Origin: an uncultured Tenacibaculum sp.
GTDB lineage: Bacteria; Bacteroidota; Bacteroidia; Flavobacteriales; Flavobacteriaceae
Direction of reading: 5' to 3'
DNA: 64,000 nt
Assembly: GCA_947497895.1 (NCBI GenBank)
Contig: CANMIL010000002.1
Coordinates: 62,001-126,000 of the forward strand
Shown: positions 19,786 to 28,396 of the stretch, piece by piece
Numbering within the stretch: the first letter of the stretch is position 1
Layout of the letters: each line of letters begins with the position of its first letter
Program-made: the position numbers and the translations under genes
Notes under the pieces: generated by a model
The model's database searches: none
Seen by the model: the letters and a program-made list of their open reading frames with translations, nothing else
Told to the model about the DNA's origin: nothing

Positions 19786-20553
19786 ATGAAATTATTAAAA
19801 TACATAGTACCCTTTATTATTCTTTTTGCTTCATGTAAATCAAACAAAGAAGCAGCTACTTCCTCAACAATTAAAAATATTTCTGCGAGAAAAGTAGCTA
19901 AAAAGCATGTTGCTGAAAATTTTCATGAAAAAACGGTTGACGCCAAATTAAAGGTGAATTACAAAGACAATAAAAACGGTCTTGGTTTTTCGGTTCGTAT
20001 GAAAATTAAGAAAGATGAGGTAATCTGGTTAAAAGGATCGAAGATAATTACCATTTTCAAAGCTAAAATTACTCCAGAAAAAGTAAGTTTTTACTCTCCA
20101 TATAAAAAGAATTATTTCGAAGGAGATTTCAGTATGCTCAGAAAGATTTTAGGGACAGACATTACATTTAAACAATTGCAAAACCTTTTATTAGGGCAAG
20201 CAATCATGGATGTAAAATCGCAACGTCAAAGTGTAACAATAGCAAACAACTCTTATCAGTTATCGCCTAAGAAACAACCTAGTTTATTTGACTTGTTCTT
20301 CTTTATCAACCCAAACCATTACAAATTAGACAAACAATCATTGGTAAATGTAAACAAGAATCAACGTTTAGACATTTCGTACCCAAACTATATTCACAAG
20401 AAAAACGTTGTTTTCCCAAACAAAATAAACATTTTTGCTAAAGAAAACACTAAATTTACTAATATTGACATGACAGTGCGTTCTGTGGATTTTAACACAA
20501 ACTTGAACTTAAATTTTTCAATCCCAAAAGGCTATAAAGAAATTCAATTATAA
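19786..20553 (+). CDS. DUF4292-type outer membrane lipoprotein
   Basis: This 255-residue predicted lipoprotein has the N-terminal MKLLKYIVPFIILFASCKS with Cys17 in a lipobox (FASC). The remainder is beta-rich, with VNYKDNKNGLGFSVRMKIKKDEVIWL and a C-terminal NLNLNFSIPKGYKEI. This is the pattern of Bacteroidetes DUF4292 proteins, which resemble the LolB/LolA-type lipoprotein fold. The name is by recollection of the family, not a search. A role in moving or anchoring envelope lipids or lipoproteins is plausible but unproven. It lies 28 bases after the TPR gene and 3 bases before the M23 gene, which implies one operon. Confidence 0.72.
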   Translation: MKLLKYIVPFIILFASCKSNKEAATSSTIKNISARKVAKKHVAENFHEKTVDAKLKVNYKDNKNGLGFSVRMKIKKDEVIWLKGSKIITIFKAKITPEKVSFYSPYKKNYFEGDFSMLRKILGTDITFKQLQNLLLGQAIMDVKSQRQSVTIANNSYQLSPKKQPSLFDLFFFINPNHYKLDKQSLVNVNKNQRLDISYPNYIHKKNVVFPNKINIFAKENTKFTNIDMTVRSVDFNTNLNLNFSIPKGYKEIQL

Positions 20554-20556
20554 CTC

Positions 20557-21759
20557 ATGAAGAAGTTTCGTTTTGCTTTAACAATCTTAAGTGTTTTTTT
20601 AGTATGTTTCTCTTCTTTTTCTCAATCAAGAAAGCAGCTTGAGAAGAAACGTTCAAACCTTAAAAAGGAAATAAAAAAGGTTAATAGTTTATTGATTGAA
20701 ACTAAGAAAAGAAAAAGCAATGCTTTAGACGACCTCAAGGATTTAACTCAGAAAATCAGTATACGAGAAAGACTTATTGAAACCATTACTCTTGAAAACG
20801 ATATTCTAAATAAAGAGATTCAAAAAAATCAAAAACAAATTGACAAGAATAATGATGAACTAGCAAAACTTAAGTTAGATTATCAGAAAATGGTTGTTAA
20901 AACCTACAAAAGTAAGTCTCTGCAAAGTAAAACCATGTTTTTACTTTCTTCTGAAAGTTTTTACCAAGCGTATAAGCGTGTAAAATACATGCAACAATAC
21001 AATGACTTCAGAAAAAAACAAGGAGAGGAAATTTTAGCAAAAACAAAAGAGATTGAAAAATTCAACGATTCTCTTTTACAACGAAAAAAAGTAAAAGAAC
21101 GTTTAATTGTTGAAGAAAAAGACCAGAATGAAGCTGTTGAAAAAGACAGAGAGAATCAAGAAAAATTAATTTCTTCTATCAAAAGACAAGAAAGTCGTTA
21201 CAAAAAACAACTTCTTAAAAAGCAAAAGGAAGAAAAGCGTATTGCTGCAAGGATTGATCGCTTGATTAGAAATGCTATTGCGAAAGCTAACAAAGCTAAA
21301 GGAGCAAAAAAATCAGCAAAATTTGCGCTTAACTCAGCCGAAAAAGCACTTCGTGCCAACTTTGAGCAAAATAAAGGTACTTTACCATGGCCAGTTTCTG
21401 GAATTATCACCAGAAAATACGGCGTTCAACCACACCCAACCTTCCCAGGTATTAGTATTAACAGTACTGGATTACATATTGCCGCAAAAGGAAATTCCGA
21501 TGCTAAGAGTATTTTTAACGGCGAAGTTATGAGTATTCAAAGCCATCCTGATGGAAAAAAGTCGGTGTATGTACGACATGGTAACTATATTTCAGTATAC
21601 AACAACCTTGAAAGCATTTATGTAAAAAAAGGCGATCCTATTAAAACTGGAAATAAATTAGGAAAGATTTTCACCGACAAAATAACAGGGAAAACAAAAC
21701 TAAGTTTTGTTTTATATAAAAACACCACCCGTTTGAATCCGCAGGAATGGATTCAATAG
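20557..21759 (+). CDS. EnvC-like M23 protein (murein hydrolase activator), degenerate active site
   Basis: This 400-residue periplasmic protein has a signal peptide to about residue 22 (CFSSFSQS), then a long coiled coil (about 25-260, Lys/Glu-rich heptads) and a C-terminal LytM/M23 domain (about 270-400, starting LPWPVSGIITRKYG). This is the EnvC layout: coiled coil plus LytM domain that activates cell-wall amidases at the division site. The catalytic zinc ligands of active M23 enzymes are largely missing. The usual YAHL is YNNL and the final HLHFE is KLSFV. It is therefore probably an activator rather than a hydrolase. It starts three bases after the lipoprotein gene. Confidence 0.85.
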   Translation: MKKFRFALTILSVFLVCFSSFSQSRKQLEKKRSNLKKEIKKVNSLLIETKKRKSNALDDLKDLTQKISIRERLIETITLENDILNKEIQKNQKQIDKNNDELAKLKLDYQKMVVKTYKSKSLQSKTMFLLSSESFYQAYKRVKYMQQYNDFRKKQGEEILAKTKEIEKFNDSLLQRKKVKERLIVEEKDQNEAVEKDRENQEKLISSIKRQESRYKKQLLKKQKEEKRIAARIDRLIRNAIAKANKAKGAKKSAKFALNSAEKALRANFEQNKGTLPWPVSGIITRKYGVQPHPTFPGISINSTGLHIAAKGNSDAKSIFNGEVMSIQSHPDGKKSVYVRHGNYISVYNNLESIYVKKGDPIKTGNKLGKIFTDKITGKTKLSFVLYKNTTRLNPQEWIQ

Positions 21760-21805
21760 TGATTTGAAATTTGGCAAACTGAAATAATTAACTAAATTTA
21801 TCTTT

Positions 21806-22840
21806 GTGAAGAACTCAGCCAACGTTGTTATTGTTATTACCGCTATCATTGCCATTTTGGTCATTGGAAAAGGTATTTTAATTCCTTTTATTTTCGCACT
21901 GATTTTTTGGTTTTTAACCAGAGAAATCCGAAAATCTGTTTATAAAATTCCATTTGCTGAGAAGTTCATTCCGAAATGGTTGAGCAATATTATTGTTTTC
22001 AGCATTATCATTTTAAGTTTTAGCTTCGTTTCAGAAATAATTGCCAATAGCATTTCCGATTTAACCTCATCTTATTCTAAATACGAATCCAATATTGACA
22101 GCATTATAAAGAAAATTGACAGTTATTTTCATGTAGATGTTGTTGGATCAATTAAAACCTTAATTGGAAAATTCGACTATGGTTCATTTTTAGGCGATAT
22201 AGCGAACGGAATTAGCGGTTTGCTAGGTGATACCTTCATGATTATTATTTACGCCTTATTTTTCTTCTTAGAGGAAACTAGCTTTAAGAAGAAGCTTCAT
22301 AAGATGTTTGTGAATAAAGAACATAGTTATAACAACATGCAACATATGTTAGGTAAGATTGAAAATTCTATTTCAAACTACCTTCGTTTAAAAACTTATG
22401 TAAGCTTACTCACAGGTATTTTAAGTTATTTCGTCCTATTGGGTGTTGGTGTTGATAGTGCTCCTTTTTGGGCTTTTTTAATTTTCCTTTTGAACTATAT
22501 TCCAACAATTGGGTCGTTAATTGCAACCGTTTTCCCATCAATATTTTGTTTATTGCAGTTCGGTGAACTAACTCCTTTTTTAATTGTTTTATTAGCGGTT
22601 GGAAGTATTCAAGTAATAGTAGGAAACGTTATTGAGCCAAGGGTATTTGGAAAATCACTCAACTTAAGTCCTATGGTTACTATCTTATCACTTGCCATTT
22701 GGGGTAAAATATGGGGTGTTACGGGCATGGTGTTAAGTGTACCGATTACTGTAATCATGATTATTATTTTCTCACAATTTGAAAAAACAAAATCTGTAGC
22801 TATTCTACTTTCTGAAAATGGTGACCTTGATGAGGTGTAA
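21806..22840 (+). CDS. AI-2E family transporter (PerM/YdiK-like permease)
   Basis: This 344-residue inner-membrane protein has about seven or eight hydrophobic helices and the family hallmarks NYIPTIGSLIA (about 232-242) and GNVIEPRVFGKSLNLSPM. The family was named for autoinducer-2 export but includes Na+/H+ antiporters and other functions, so the substrate is open. The start is a GTG at 21806. An exact TAnnTTTG element (TATCTTTG, 21799-21806) overlaps that codon. Either the element is fortuitous or transcription comes from the upstream operon 46 bases away. No later start keeps the first membrane helix intact. Confidence 0.88.
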   Translation: MKNSANVVIVITAIIAILVIGKGILIPFIFALIFWFLTREIRKSVYKIPFAEKFIPKWLSNIIVFSIIILSFSFVSEIIANSISDLTSSYSKYESNIDSIIKKIDSYFHVDVVGSIKTLIGKFDYGSFLGDIANGISGLLGDTFMIIIYALFFFLEETSFKKKLHKMFVNKEHSYNNMQHMLGKIENSISNYLRLKTYVSLLTGILSYFVLLGVGVDSAPFWAFLIFLLNYIPTIGSLIATVFPSIFCLLQFGELTPFLIVLLAVGSIQVIVGNVIEPRVFGKSLNLSPMVTILSLAIWGKIWGVTGMVLSVPITVIMIIIFSQFEKTKSVAILLSENGDLDEV

Positions 22841-23339
22841 TAAGACACATCCGCACCAATCAAACAAAAATAACTTGACGTTTAAAGAGGCATATTTAAA
22901 GTTTACGAGAAACTCAACCCCGTTATTATCAGACTTAGATTTTCTTACTTTTAAATCATTAATTAATTTAAGTGTCGATGAATATTTGAGAACAAATATT
23001 GACGGAATTAACAGAAATTGTGGGGAACGAGACATACTATCTTTTGAATGCTCTAACTACTACTGTAATGATAATCAACCAAAAATTAAATTATCAATTA
23101 AAAGAAAAGTATTTATTGAAAACTCCGATAAAGATGCTTCTTTCGGTTTCTCCATACATTGCAGCAGTCTTGAAGAAAACCAATTTAAAAGTTTTTTACT
23201 CGAATGTTCAAACAAAAATCTTGTAGATCGCTGGAAATTAGAAATTGAAAAATCAAATTATCTAGAAAAAATAAAAAGTTTGAATTTTCTAAAAATAGAA
23301 TTTGAACTCCAAAAACCAACTTACAAAAATTCGCTTTAA
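22818..23339 (+). CDS. Hypothetical protein, 173 aa
   Basis: This frame overlaps the end of the permease gene by 23 bases and fills the gap to the next terminator. It encodes 173 residues without signal peptide, membrane segment or recognised domain. The composition is ordinary for a soluble protein, with six Cys (CGERDILSFECSNYYC region) and a Lys/Glu-rich C-terminus (LEKIKSLNFLKIEFEL). The start may be the ATG at 22818 or the in-frame ATG at 22830. It is the only long frame between 22840 and 23484, so it is reported. It may be a lineage-specific gene or chance. Confidence 0.5.
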   Translation: MVTLMRCNKTHPHQSNKNNLTFKEAYLKFTRNSTPLLSDLDFLTFKSLINLSVDEYLRTNIDGINRNCGERDILSFECSNYYCNDNQPKIKLSIKRKVFIENSDKDASFGFSIHCSSLEENQFKSFLLECSNKNLVDRWKLEIEKSNYLEKIKSLNFLKIEFELQKPTYKNSL

Positions 23340-23395
23340 TATTTCATATAATTTCCGCTATTTTAATTATAAATATTACCTAAGAAAGATATAAA

Positions 23396-23426
23396 AACAA
23401 AAAACCTCACATGTTAACATGTAAGG
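23396..23426 (-). terminator. Terminator after thioesterase gene
   Basis: CCTCACATG (23405-23413) pairs with CATGTAAGG (23418-23426), 8 of 9 bp around a TTAA loop. On the minus strand it is followed by a six-T tract. It lies 57 bases past the stop of the gene at 23484. Confidence 0.85.
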
Positions 23427-23483
23427 CTCTCTTTATATTGTTTTGGTATTCGAAACACCAATATTTAATTCAAAATCTTGTTT

Positions 23484-23996
23484 TTAAGACAAGAACAAAG
23501 CTTTTAACTCCTTAGCATCCTTCGGCTCCATTTTTCCAGCTAAAACTAAGCTTAATTGCTTTCTTCTTAATGCTCCATCAAATCGTTGTTGTTCTAGTTC
23601 CGTTTCAGGCTTTAATGCTGGTACAGGAACAGGCTTTCCGGTTTCATCAACTGCAACGAAAGTATAGATTCCTTCGTTTACCTTTGTTTTTTCTCCTGAT
23701 TGACGATCTTCAATCCAAACATCAACATATACCTCCATTGAAGATTTAAAAGCTCTTGATACTTTTGCCTCAATAGTAACAACACTACCTACCGGAGTTG
23801 ACTTTGTAAAAGCCACATGGTTTACTGAAGCTGTTACAACAATTCTTCTTGAGTGCCTTCTTGCGGCAATACTACAAGCTCTATCCATACGAGCCAATAA
23901 TTCACCTCCAAAAAGGTTATCTAAGTAGTTAGTTTCTCCTGGTAATACTAAATCTGTAAGTGTGGTTAGCGATTCACTTGGAGTTTTTGCTCTCAT
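23484..23996 (-). CDS. Acyl-CoA thioesterase (hotdog fold, YciA/BFIT type)
   Basis: This 170-residue cytoplasmic enzyme hydrolyses acyl-CoA to free fatty acid and CoA. One hotdog domain is visible: NYLDNLFGGELLARMDRA (the helix with the Gly-Gly-Glu/Asp active-site region), followed by VTASVNHVAFTKSTPVGSVVTIEAKV and EGIYTFVAVDETGKPVPVP. The C-terminal Arg/Lys-rich helix (RFDGALRRKQLS) is typical of the bacterial acyl-CoA hydrolase subfamily. It is monocistronic, with a perfect TATCTTTG promoter element 17 bases upstream and a clear terminator. Confidence 0.9.
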   Translation of the reverse strand: MRAKTPSESLTTLTDLVLPGETNYLDNLFGGELLARMDRACSIAARRHSRRIVVTASVNHVAFTKSTPVGSVVTIEAKVSRAFKSSMEVYVDVWIEDRQSGEKTKVNEGIYTFVAVDETGKPVPVPALKPETELEQQRFDGALRRKQLSLVLAGKMEPKDAKELKALFLS

Positions 23997-24012
23997 TCTA
24001 AAAAATTTGTTG

Positions 24013-24020
24013 CAAAGATA
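24013..24020 (-). promoter_or_regulatory. -7 element for thioesterase
   Basis: TATCTTTG on the minus strand, followed by GCAAC, an exact TAnnTTTG match. The predicted leader is about 12 bases, which supports the ATG at 23996. Confidence 0.75.
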
Positions 24021-24059
24021 TGCAATGAAACGAAATATTTCGTAGTGATGTAAGGAAGA

Positions 24060-24953
24060 TTATTTTTCTAATAACCATGCCTCTTCCGAAACATCTTCCT
24101 TAATTTTCATTAAAGCTGTACGAGCTGATTCTTTGGTATGGTAGCTTCCGTAAACTACTTGAGTTAGACCCAATGAATTTTCTCCAATGATTTTGGCATC
24201 AAACCCCTGCTCTTTCAATTCATTTACTTTGTTGTAAGCATTTTCAATTTCTTGAAAAGCTCCAGCGACGATGTGAAAGTTTTTAGGTTCTTCTTTTGAA
24301 ACTTTTAAATCAATGGTTGGTAACGGACTATCAATAACGAAAGTAGCTGATTGAATTTCTTTTTGTTGATTCGCCAAGAATTCTTGCTGCTCATTATGAT
24401 TTTGAACACCACTCCATCCAGCATAAATAATTCCAACAGCAACTGCCGCTGCGGCTGCTCTTTTCACAACTAAAGGAATTACTTTGCCTTCTTTCTTTTC
24501 ATCAAGAACTACAACTTCGGCAACTTGGTCATCTTCTCTTTCTACAGAAGTAGCTCCAGCTTGTGTTAATCCGAACGAATCAATTAAGAAATTGGTTGAA
24601 GTATTCGGTTCAAACAATAGTTTTCTTTCTTCATTACGAGTTAAAGTACCCACTTTTGCTACTGTAATAGTTCCCGTTTCTAATTGGTTTTTCCAAGTGT
24701 CCACTTCTTCTGCTATCTTTTCGGTAGCTTTTTCAAAAGAAATCTTTTCAGTTGAAGCAATATAGTTAGCCAACAAACCGTCGTTATGTTGTAAGTAAGC
24801 ATTAAAAGTTACTTGCTTTTTTGGTGGATAAATTGCGTTTGCATTTTCATCAACCTTCGCTCCTATTTTATTGGTTACAAAACCTCCAAAATTTGGAACA
24901 ATTACGCAATCGTATCTATATAATAAATCGTTAATGTAGTCGGCTAATCTCAT
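24060..24953 (-). CDS. HU-domain (CCDC81-like) and SPOR-domain membrane protein
   Basis: This 297-residue protein starts with a prokaryotic HU-like segment seen in Bacteroidetes SPOR proteins (MRLADYINDLLYRYD, VPNFGGFVTNKIGA, NAIYPPKKQVTFNAYLQHND). A second HU-like part (about 60-110) follows, then one transmembrane helix (about 165-180, AAAAAVAVGIIYAGW) and a C-terminal SPOR domain (about 225-297, FHIVAGAFQEIENAYNKVNELKEQGFDAKIIG). SPOR domains bind denuded peptidoglycan at division sites. The ATG at 24953 is preferred over one at 24977 because the -7 element TAGTTTTG at 24959-24966 lies inside the longer form. Confidence 0.85.
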   Translation of the reverse strand: MRLADYINDLLYRYDCVIVPNFGGFVTNKIGAKVDENANAIYPPKKQVTFNAYLQHNDGLLANYIASTEKISFEKATEKIAEEVDTWKNQLETGTITVAKVGTLTRNEERKLLFEPNTSTNFLIDSFGLTQAGATSVEREDDQVAEVVVLDEKKEGKVIPLVVKRAAAAAVAVGIIYAGWSGVQNHNEQQEFLANQQKEIQSATFVIDSPLPTIDLKVSKEEPKNFHIVAGAFQEIENAYNKVNELKEQGFDAKIIGENSLGLTQVVYGSYHTKESARTALMKIKEDVSEEAWLLEK

Positions 24954-24958
24954 ATGAA

Positions 24959-24966
24959 CAAAACTA
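24959..24966 (-). promoter_or_regulatory. -7 element that fixes the start of the SPOR gene
   Basis: TAGTTTTG on the minus strand (TAnnTTTG) ends six bases before the ATG at 24953. It rules out the upstream in-frame ATG at 24977 if functional. The leader would be very short. Confidence 0.6.
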
Positions 24967-25049
24967 GCAAATTTCAAGTGTCGTTTTCGAATTTATATAC
25001 AATACTTATTAACACTTTTTTTGTATATTGATACTCAATTTTTTGCGCT

Positions 25050-26144
25050 ATGAAAAAAGAAAAGTTACTGGCTATTTTACGCCTTCAAGCTACCAAAAAC
25101 ATTGGCGATGTAATAGCAAAAAAGCTAATTTCTGCCTGTGGCAGTCCTGAACAAGTATTCAACGAGTCAATTTCTACATTGTTAAAAATTCCTGGAGTTG
25201 GAAGCCATGCTTTACAACATATTTTTGACGAACAAATTTTGAAAAGAGCAGAGGAGGAGTTACGTTTTTTAGAACAATCAAACTACACGTATCATTACTT
25301 TTTAGATAACGACTACCCTCAATATTTAAAGCAATGCATTGATGCTCCTATTCTTATTTTTACAGATGGAAATATTGAGCTAAAAACTGATCGAATTATT
25401 TCTATTGTTGGAACTCGAACTATTACCAATTACGGACGTGGTTTCTGTAATCAACTTATCAAAGACCTTTCACCTTATCATCCCATAATTGTTAGTGGAT
25501 TTGCTTATGGCGTGGATATCTGTGCTCACAAAGCGGCTATAGATAACAATCTACAAACCATTGCTGTGTTGGCACATGGTTTGGATGAAGTTTATCCGAA
25601 AGCTCACAAACGATATATACGTGATATTAATACTAACGGTGGGTTTATTTCTGATTTTTGGCATAATGAACCACCGATACGTGAAAATTTCCTAAAGCGT
25701 AATCGTATTGTTGCCGGAATTTCAAAAGCAACCATTGTCATTGAATCCGCAAAAAAAGGAGGTTCGCTTGTTACTGCTGACATTGCCAACTCATATCATC
25801 GTGACGTATTCGCCTTATCAGGAAGGGCAAACGATGAATATAGCAAAGGCTGTAATAATTTGATTAAACAGAATAGTGCACATATATTAACTTCAGCAGA
25901 AGATATTGTTAACCTGTTAAATTGGGATGTTGCCGAGAAACAAGTGAAACAGACCGCTCTTTTTATAGACCTCAATGAACAAGAACAAAAAATTTTCGAT
26001 TACTTATCTAAACAAGGCAAGCAACTTTTAGATGTTATTGCGAGAGATTGCGATATTCCCGTATACCAGCTGTCTTCAATTTTATTGGAAATGGAATTGA
26101 ACGGAATCATAAAACCTTTGCCGGGTAAGTTGTTTGAGGTCTAA
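25050..26144 (+). CDS. dprA: DNA-processing protein DprA
   Basis: This 364-residue cytoplasmic protein binds incoming single-stranded DNA and loads RecA during natural transformation. A helix-hairpin-helix-like N-terminal part (LRLQATKNIGDVIAKKLIS, LLKIPGVGSHALQHIF) is followed by the Rossmann-like DprA core with IISIVGTRTITNYGR (about 113-127), the hallmark SGFAYGVDICAHKAAI, and VFALSGRANDEYSKGCNNLI. A C-terminal winged-helix-like domain (about 310-364) follows. Length and order match the family. No exact -7 element was found before it; it is divergent from the SPOR gene. Confidence 0.95.
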   Translation: MKKEKLLAILRLQATKNIGDVIAKKLISACGSPEQVFNESISTLLKIPGVGSHALQHIFDEQILKRAEEELRFLEQSNYTYHYFLDNDYPQYLKQCIDAPILIFTDGNIELKTDRIISIVGTRTITNYGRGFCNQLIKDLSPYHPIIVSGFAYGVDICAHKAAIDNNLQTIAVLAHGLDEVYPKAHKRYIRDINTNGGFISDFWHNEPPIRENFLKRNRIVAGISKATIVIESAKKGGSLVTADIANSYHRDVFALSGRANDEYSKGCNNLIKQNSAHILTSAEDIVNLLNWDVAEKQVKQTALFIDLNEQEQKIFDYLSKQGKQLLDVIARDCDIPVYQLSSILLEMELNGIIKPLPGKLFEV

Positions 26145-26239
26145 CGGTTAAGAGGATAAATAATTCTAGAATTTAATGTTAAACCCTCATAAGGTTAGCA
26201 TTAAAAATTATTTTATCAGTTTTTTTTCCTAGAAAAAGT

Positions 26240-26247
26240 TATTTTTG
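26240..26247 (+). promoter_or_regulatory. -7 element for the 352-aa protein
   Basis: TATTTTTG matches TAnnTTTG and ends 17 bases before the ATG at 26264, giving a leader of about 13 bases. A weak dyad at about 26175-26202 between dprA and this element could be a terminator, but its T tract is too distant to be sure. Confidence 0.55.
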
Positions 26248-26263
26248 AGAAAACCCTAATTGT

Positions 26264-27322
26264 ATGGCTTCAGAAGAGAAATTAATGTCGCAGAAAAAAC
26301 CTGCATTTCCGGTTACTGATCGATTGAACGATTATCTTGTTGAAAACAGTAGAAACATAAAAATTCCTATTTTTTATGATGATTTGCTGCGTTTTCAGGG
26401 TTCTATTGTGGTTTATGATAAAAATGATGAGGATACCTTATGGGTGAGAACCTATTATTCAGAATTTGATCGAGCGGAAATTGACTTAAGTCTTAAGAAA
26501 GTCTATACCATCCTACATTCCAATGGTAACGAGGATACCATACCTTTTCTGAATATTGACGCCATTGATTATTGCACCTTTGGAAACTCGAAACCTTTTC
26601 GTGTAAAGGTTCGAAACATATTGAATGATAACTACACATATTTCTATGTAAAAAAAACCGATGCTTCTCGTATTTACGGACTGGAATTGGAGCATATATT
26701 ATCGCCTTACAATCTGAATTTTTTAGTATATAAAGATACCCTTATTGAAGAGCATATTGCAGGCATTCCTGGTGATGATTTTATTAAGGATTTTTTACCC
26801 AAATGTACTGAATCAGAAAAAGCTCAAATTGCCAAGGAGTTTGTGAAGTTTAATGAACGTTGTATGATTCGATTATTAGGAGATATGCGTTCTTATAACT
26901 ATGTGATTGTTCCGACTCACGATTTTGATCATGTGGTATATAAAATCAGAGCCATTGATTTTGATCAGCAATGTTTCGAAGGGAAATTTAAAGTATACAA
27001 TCCGCAATTTTTTAAGGAAAATCTTCCTATGGTTTCATTGGTAGGGCAGAAATTACAAGAAGCTTCAATTAATCAGTATAAAATTGAGGAACGCTCCATT
27101 GTTGCCAAACGTATTTTAAGTTCAGTAAACAGAATTAGCAAGCTGGTGGCTTGTATGAAAAACGACTCCATTTCTACAGCTAAAAATATCGATTTATTAA
27201 AACATGAAGTATTCGATTTCACCAAAGACGTCGCCTTTAAAAGAAGTAAAAACATGGGTGAGATTTTGGCGGCTGCTTTAGGGTTTGTAAAGAGAAACTA
27301 TGAAAACATGAGGGTAAGTTAA
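26264..27322 (+). CDS. Unrecognised soluble protein, 352 aa
   Basis: No family could be named. The protein has no signal peptide or membrane helix. The N-terminal half is beta-rich (IPIFYDDLLRFQGSIVVYDKND, DTLWVRTYYSEFDR). The middle has YNYVIVPTHDFDHVVYKIRAIDFDQQCFEG (about 208-237), in which HDFDHVVYKIRAIDFDQ looks like a conserved acidic active-site segment, with a distant resemblance to the metal-binding Asp of kinase-like phosphotransferases. The C-terminal third is helical and Lys-rich. It has its own promoter element and stands between dprA and an outer-membrane protein gene on the opposite strand. The coding assignment is strong; the function is open. Confidence 0.75.
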   Translation: MASEEKLMSQKKPAFPVTDRLNDYLVENSRNIKIPIFYDDLLRFQGSIVVYDKNDEDTLWVRTYYSEFDRAEIDLSLKKVYTILHSNGNEDTIPFLNIDAIDYCTFGNSKPFRVKVRNILNDNYTYFYVKKTDASRIYGLELEHILSPYNLNFLVYKDTLIEEHIAGIPGDDFIKDFLPKCTESEKAQIAKEFVKFNERCMIRLLGDMRSYNYVIVPTHDFDHVVYKIRAIDFDQQCFEGKFKVYNPQFFKENLPMVSLVGQKLQEASINQYKIEERSIVAKRILSSVNRISKLVACMKNDSISTAKNIDLLKHEVFDFTKDVAFKRSKNMGEILAAALGFVKRNYENMRVS

Positions 27323-27329
27323 TGTTATG

Positions 27330-27354
27330 AAAAAAGGGTGAATATAGTTCACCC
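27330..27354 (-). terminator. Terminator after outer-membrane protein gene
   Basis: GGGTGAA (27336-27342) and TTCACCC (27348-27354) form a perfect 7-bp stem with a 5-base loop. On the minus strand six T follow (27335-27330). It is 71 bases past the stop at 27425 and may also act on the convergent gene ending at 27322. Confidence 0.85.
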
Positions 27355-27424
27355 CCCTTAAGTTCAATAGAAAGAATAATTAAGAATTCTCAATTCACTT
27401 TCTTTAATACCCCCGCAGACCTGT

Positions 27425-28315
27425 TTAATTCTTATAAACAAGTCCAACAGAGAAACCTCTTTCATTTCCGAAGTTTCTTCCGTCTAGATTCAAACCATAC
27501 CCAGCGGTAACACCAAAATTTTGTTTGTAAACAGGCACGTACACGTCAAATGACAAATTGGTATAATCTACCTCCGTTTGCGACAAAGCAACTGGACCTC
27601 CATTAGCTCCGAATTCCGAAGAACCAATATCATACCCCGAAGTAGAATCTTGGATTCCTAGTTTAGCGTGCACATAAAACTGATTTGTAAAATACCCTAA
27701 CTTGAAGCTATATAACAAAGCATCTGGAACGTCAAAATCAGAATTGCTTCGAATACTATAACCTGTTTGGGCTTCAGCAAATAAGTTAAAATTGGTAGTG
27801 TACTGTAAAACTACTAATCCGTCTATGGTAGTTGCCTTGTTACCAATAGATAAAATACCATTGCCTTCATAATCCCCTAAAGGAAAAGCGAGACCAGCAG
27901 ATCCTCCCAGTGTAAACTTAGAACCGTCATTAAAGTTTTCTTCGAACATTCTTGCTTTCAGAAAAAGCGATAAATCTTGAATTCCGCTTTGTTCACTTTC
28001 TCCATGAACTGGATCAGGGTTCCCGGCATCACTTTTTACAGAAATGTAAGGAAATGTTACTACTGCCGATAACCAATTATTGATACCGTAATCAGCATAA
28101 ACCCCCACAACTGAAGAAGATATATCTCCTAAGTTCGCAGGGTTTCCGTCTGAAAGTTCTTCTCCTAAATAAAACTTATCGTAACTTTTAGAGAAATAAC
28201 TTACGGCAACCGTTAATTGATTTTTTTCTGGGTAAAAGCCTGTGATTGGTGATTGTGCATGTAAAAACATTGGGAACAATAAGGCCATTGCAATCCCAAT
28301 ACATGCTTTTTTCAT
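27425..28315 (-). CDS. Outer-membrane beta-barrel protein (transporter-like, Phenol_MetA_deg type)
   Basis: This 296-residue protein has signal peptide MKKACIGIAMALLFPMFLH (cleavage after HAQ) followed by repeated amphipathic beta strands (LTVAVSYFSKSYDKFYLG, INNWLSAVVTFPYISV, FTLGGSAGLAFPLGDY, KFGVTAGYG-like near the end). The last residues, GFSVGLVYKN, end in an aromatic-containing strand, as outer-membrane barrels do. It resembles the meta-pathway phenol degradation-like/transporter barrel group of Bacteroidetes, by pattern only. The ATG at 28315 starts the signal peptide; another in-frame ATG lies at 28324. Substrate unknown. Confidence 0.78.
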   Translation of the reverse strand: MKKACIGIAMALLFPMFLHAQSPITGFYPEKNQLTVAVSYFSKSYDKFYLGEELSDGNPANLGDISSSVVGVYADYGINNWLSAVVTFPYISVKSDAGNPDPVHGESEQSGIQDLSLFLKARMFEENFNDGSKFTLGGSAGLAFPLGDYEGNGILSIGNKATTIDGLVVLQYTTNFNLFAEAQTGYSIRSNSDFDVPDALLYSFKLGYFTNQFYVHAKLGIQDSTSGYDIGSSEFGANGGPVALSQTEVDYTNLSFDVYVPVYKQNFGVTAGYGLNLDGRNFGNERGFSVGLVYKN

Positions 28316-28396
28316 TGTAAGCATAATTTGAAAGGTTTTAGTTTATTTCCAACCTTAGACGAACGTATAATTCATCTCTTACATAGAAAACATGAT

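Noticed and set aside
26175..26202. Dyad AATGTTAAACC/GGTTAGCATT after dprA as terminator.
   Set aside because: Pairing is imperfect and the T tract starts too far away to call with confidence.
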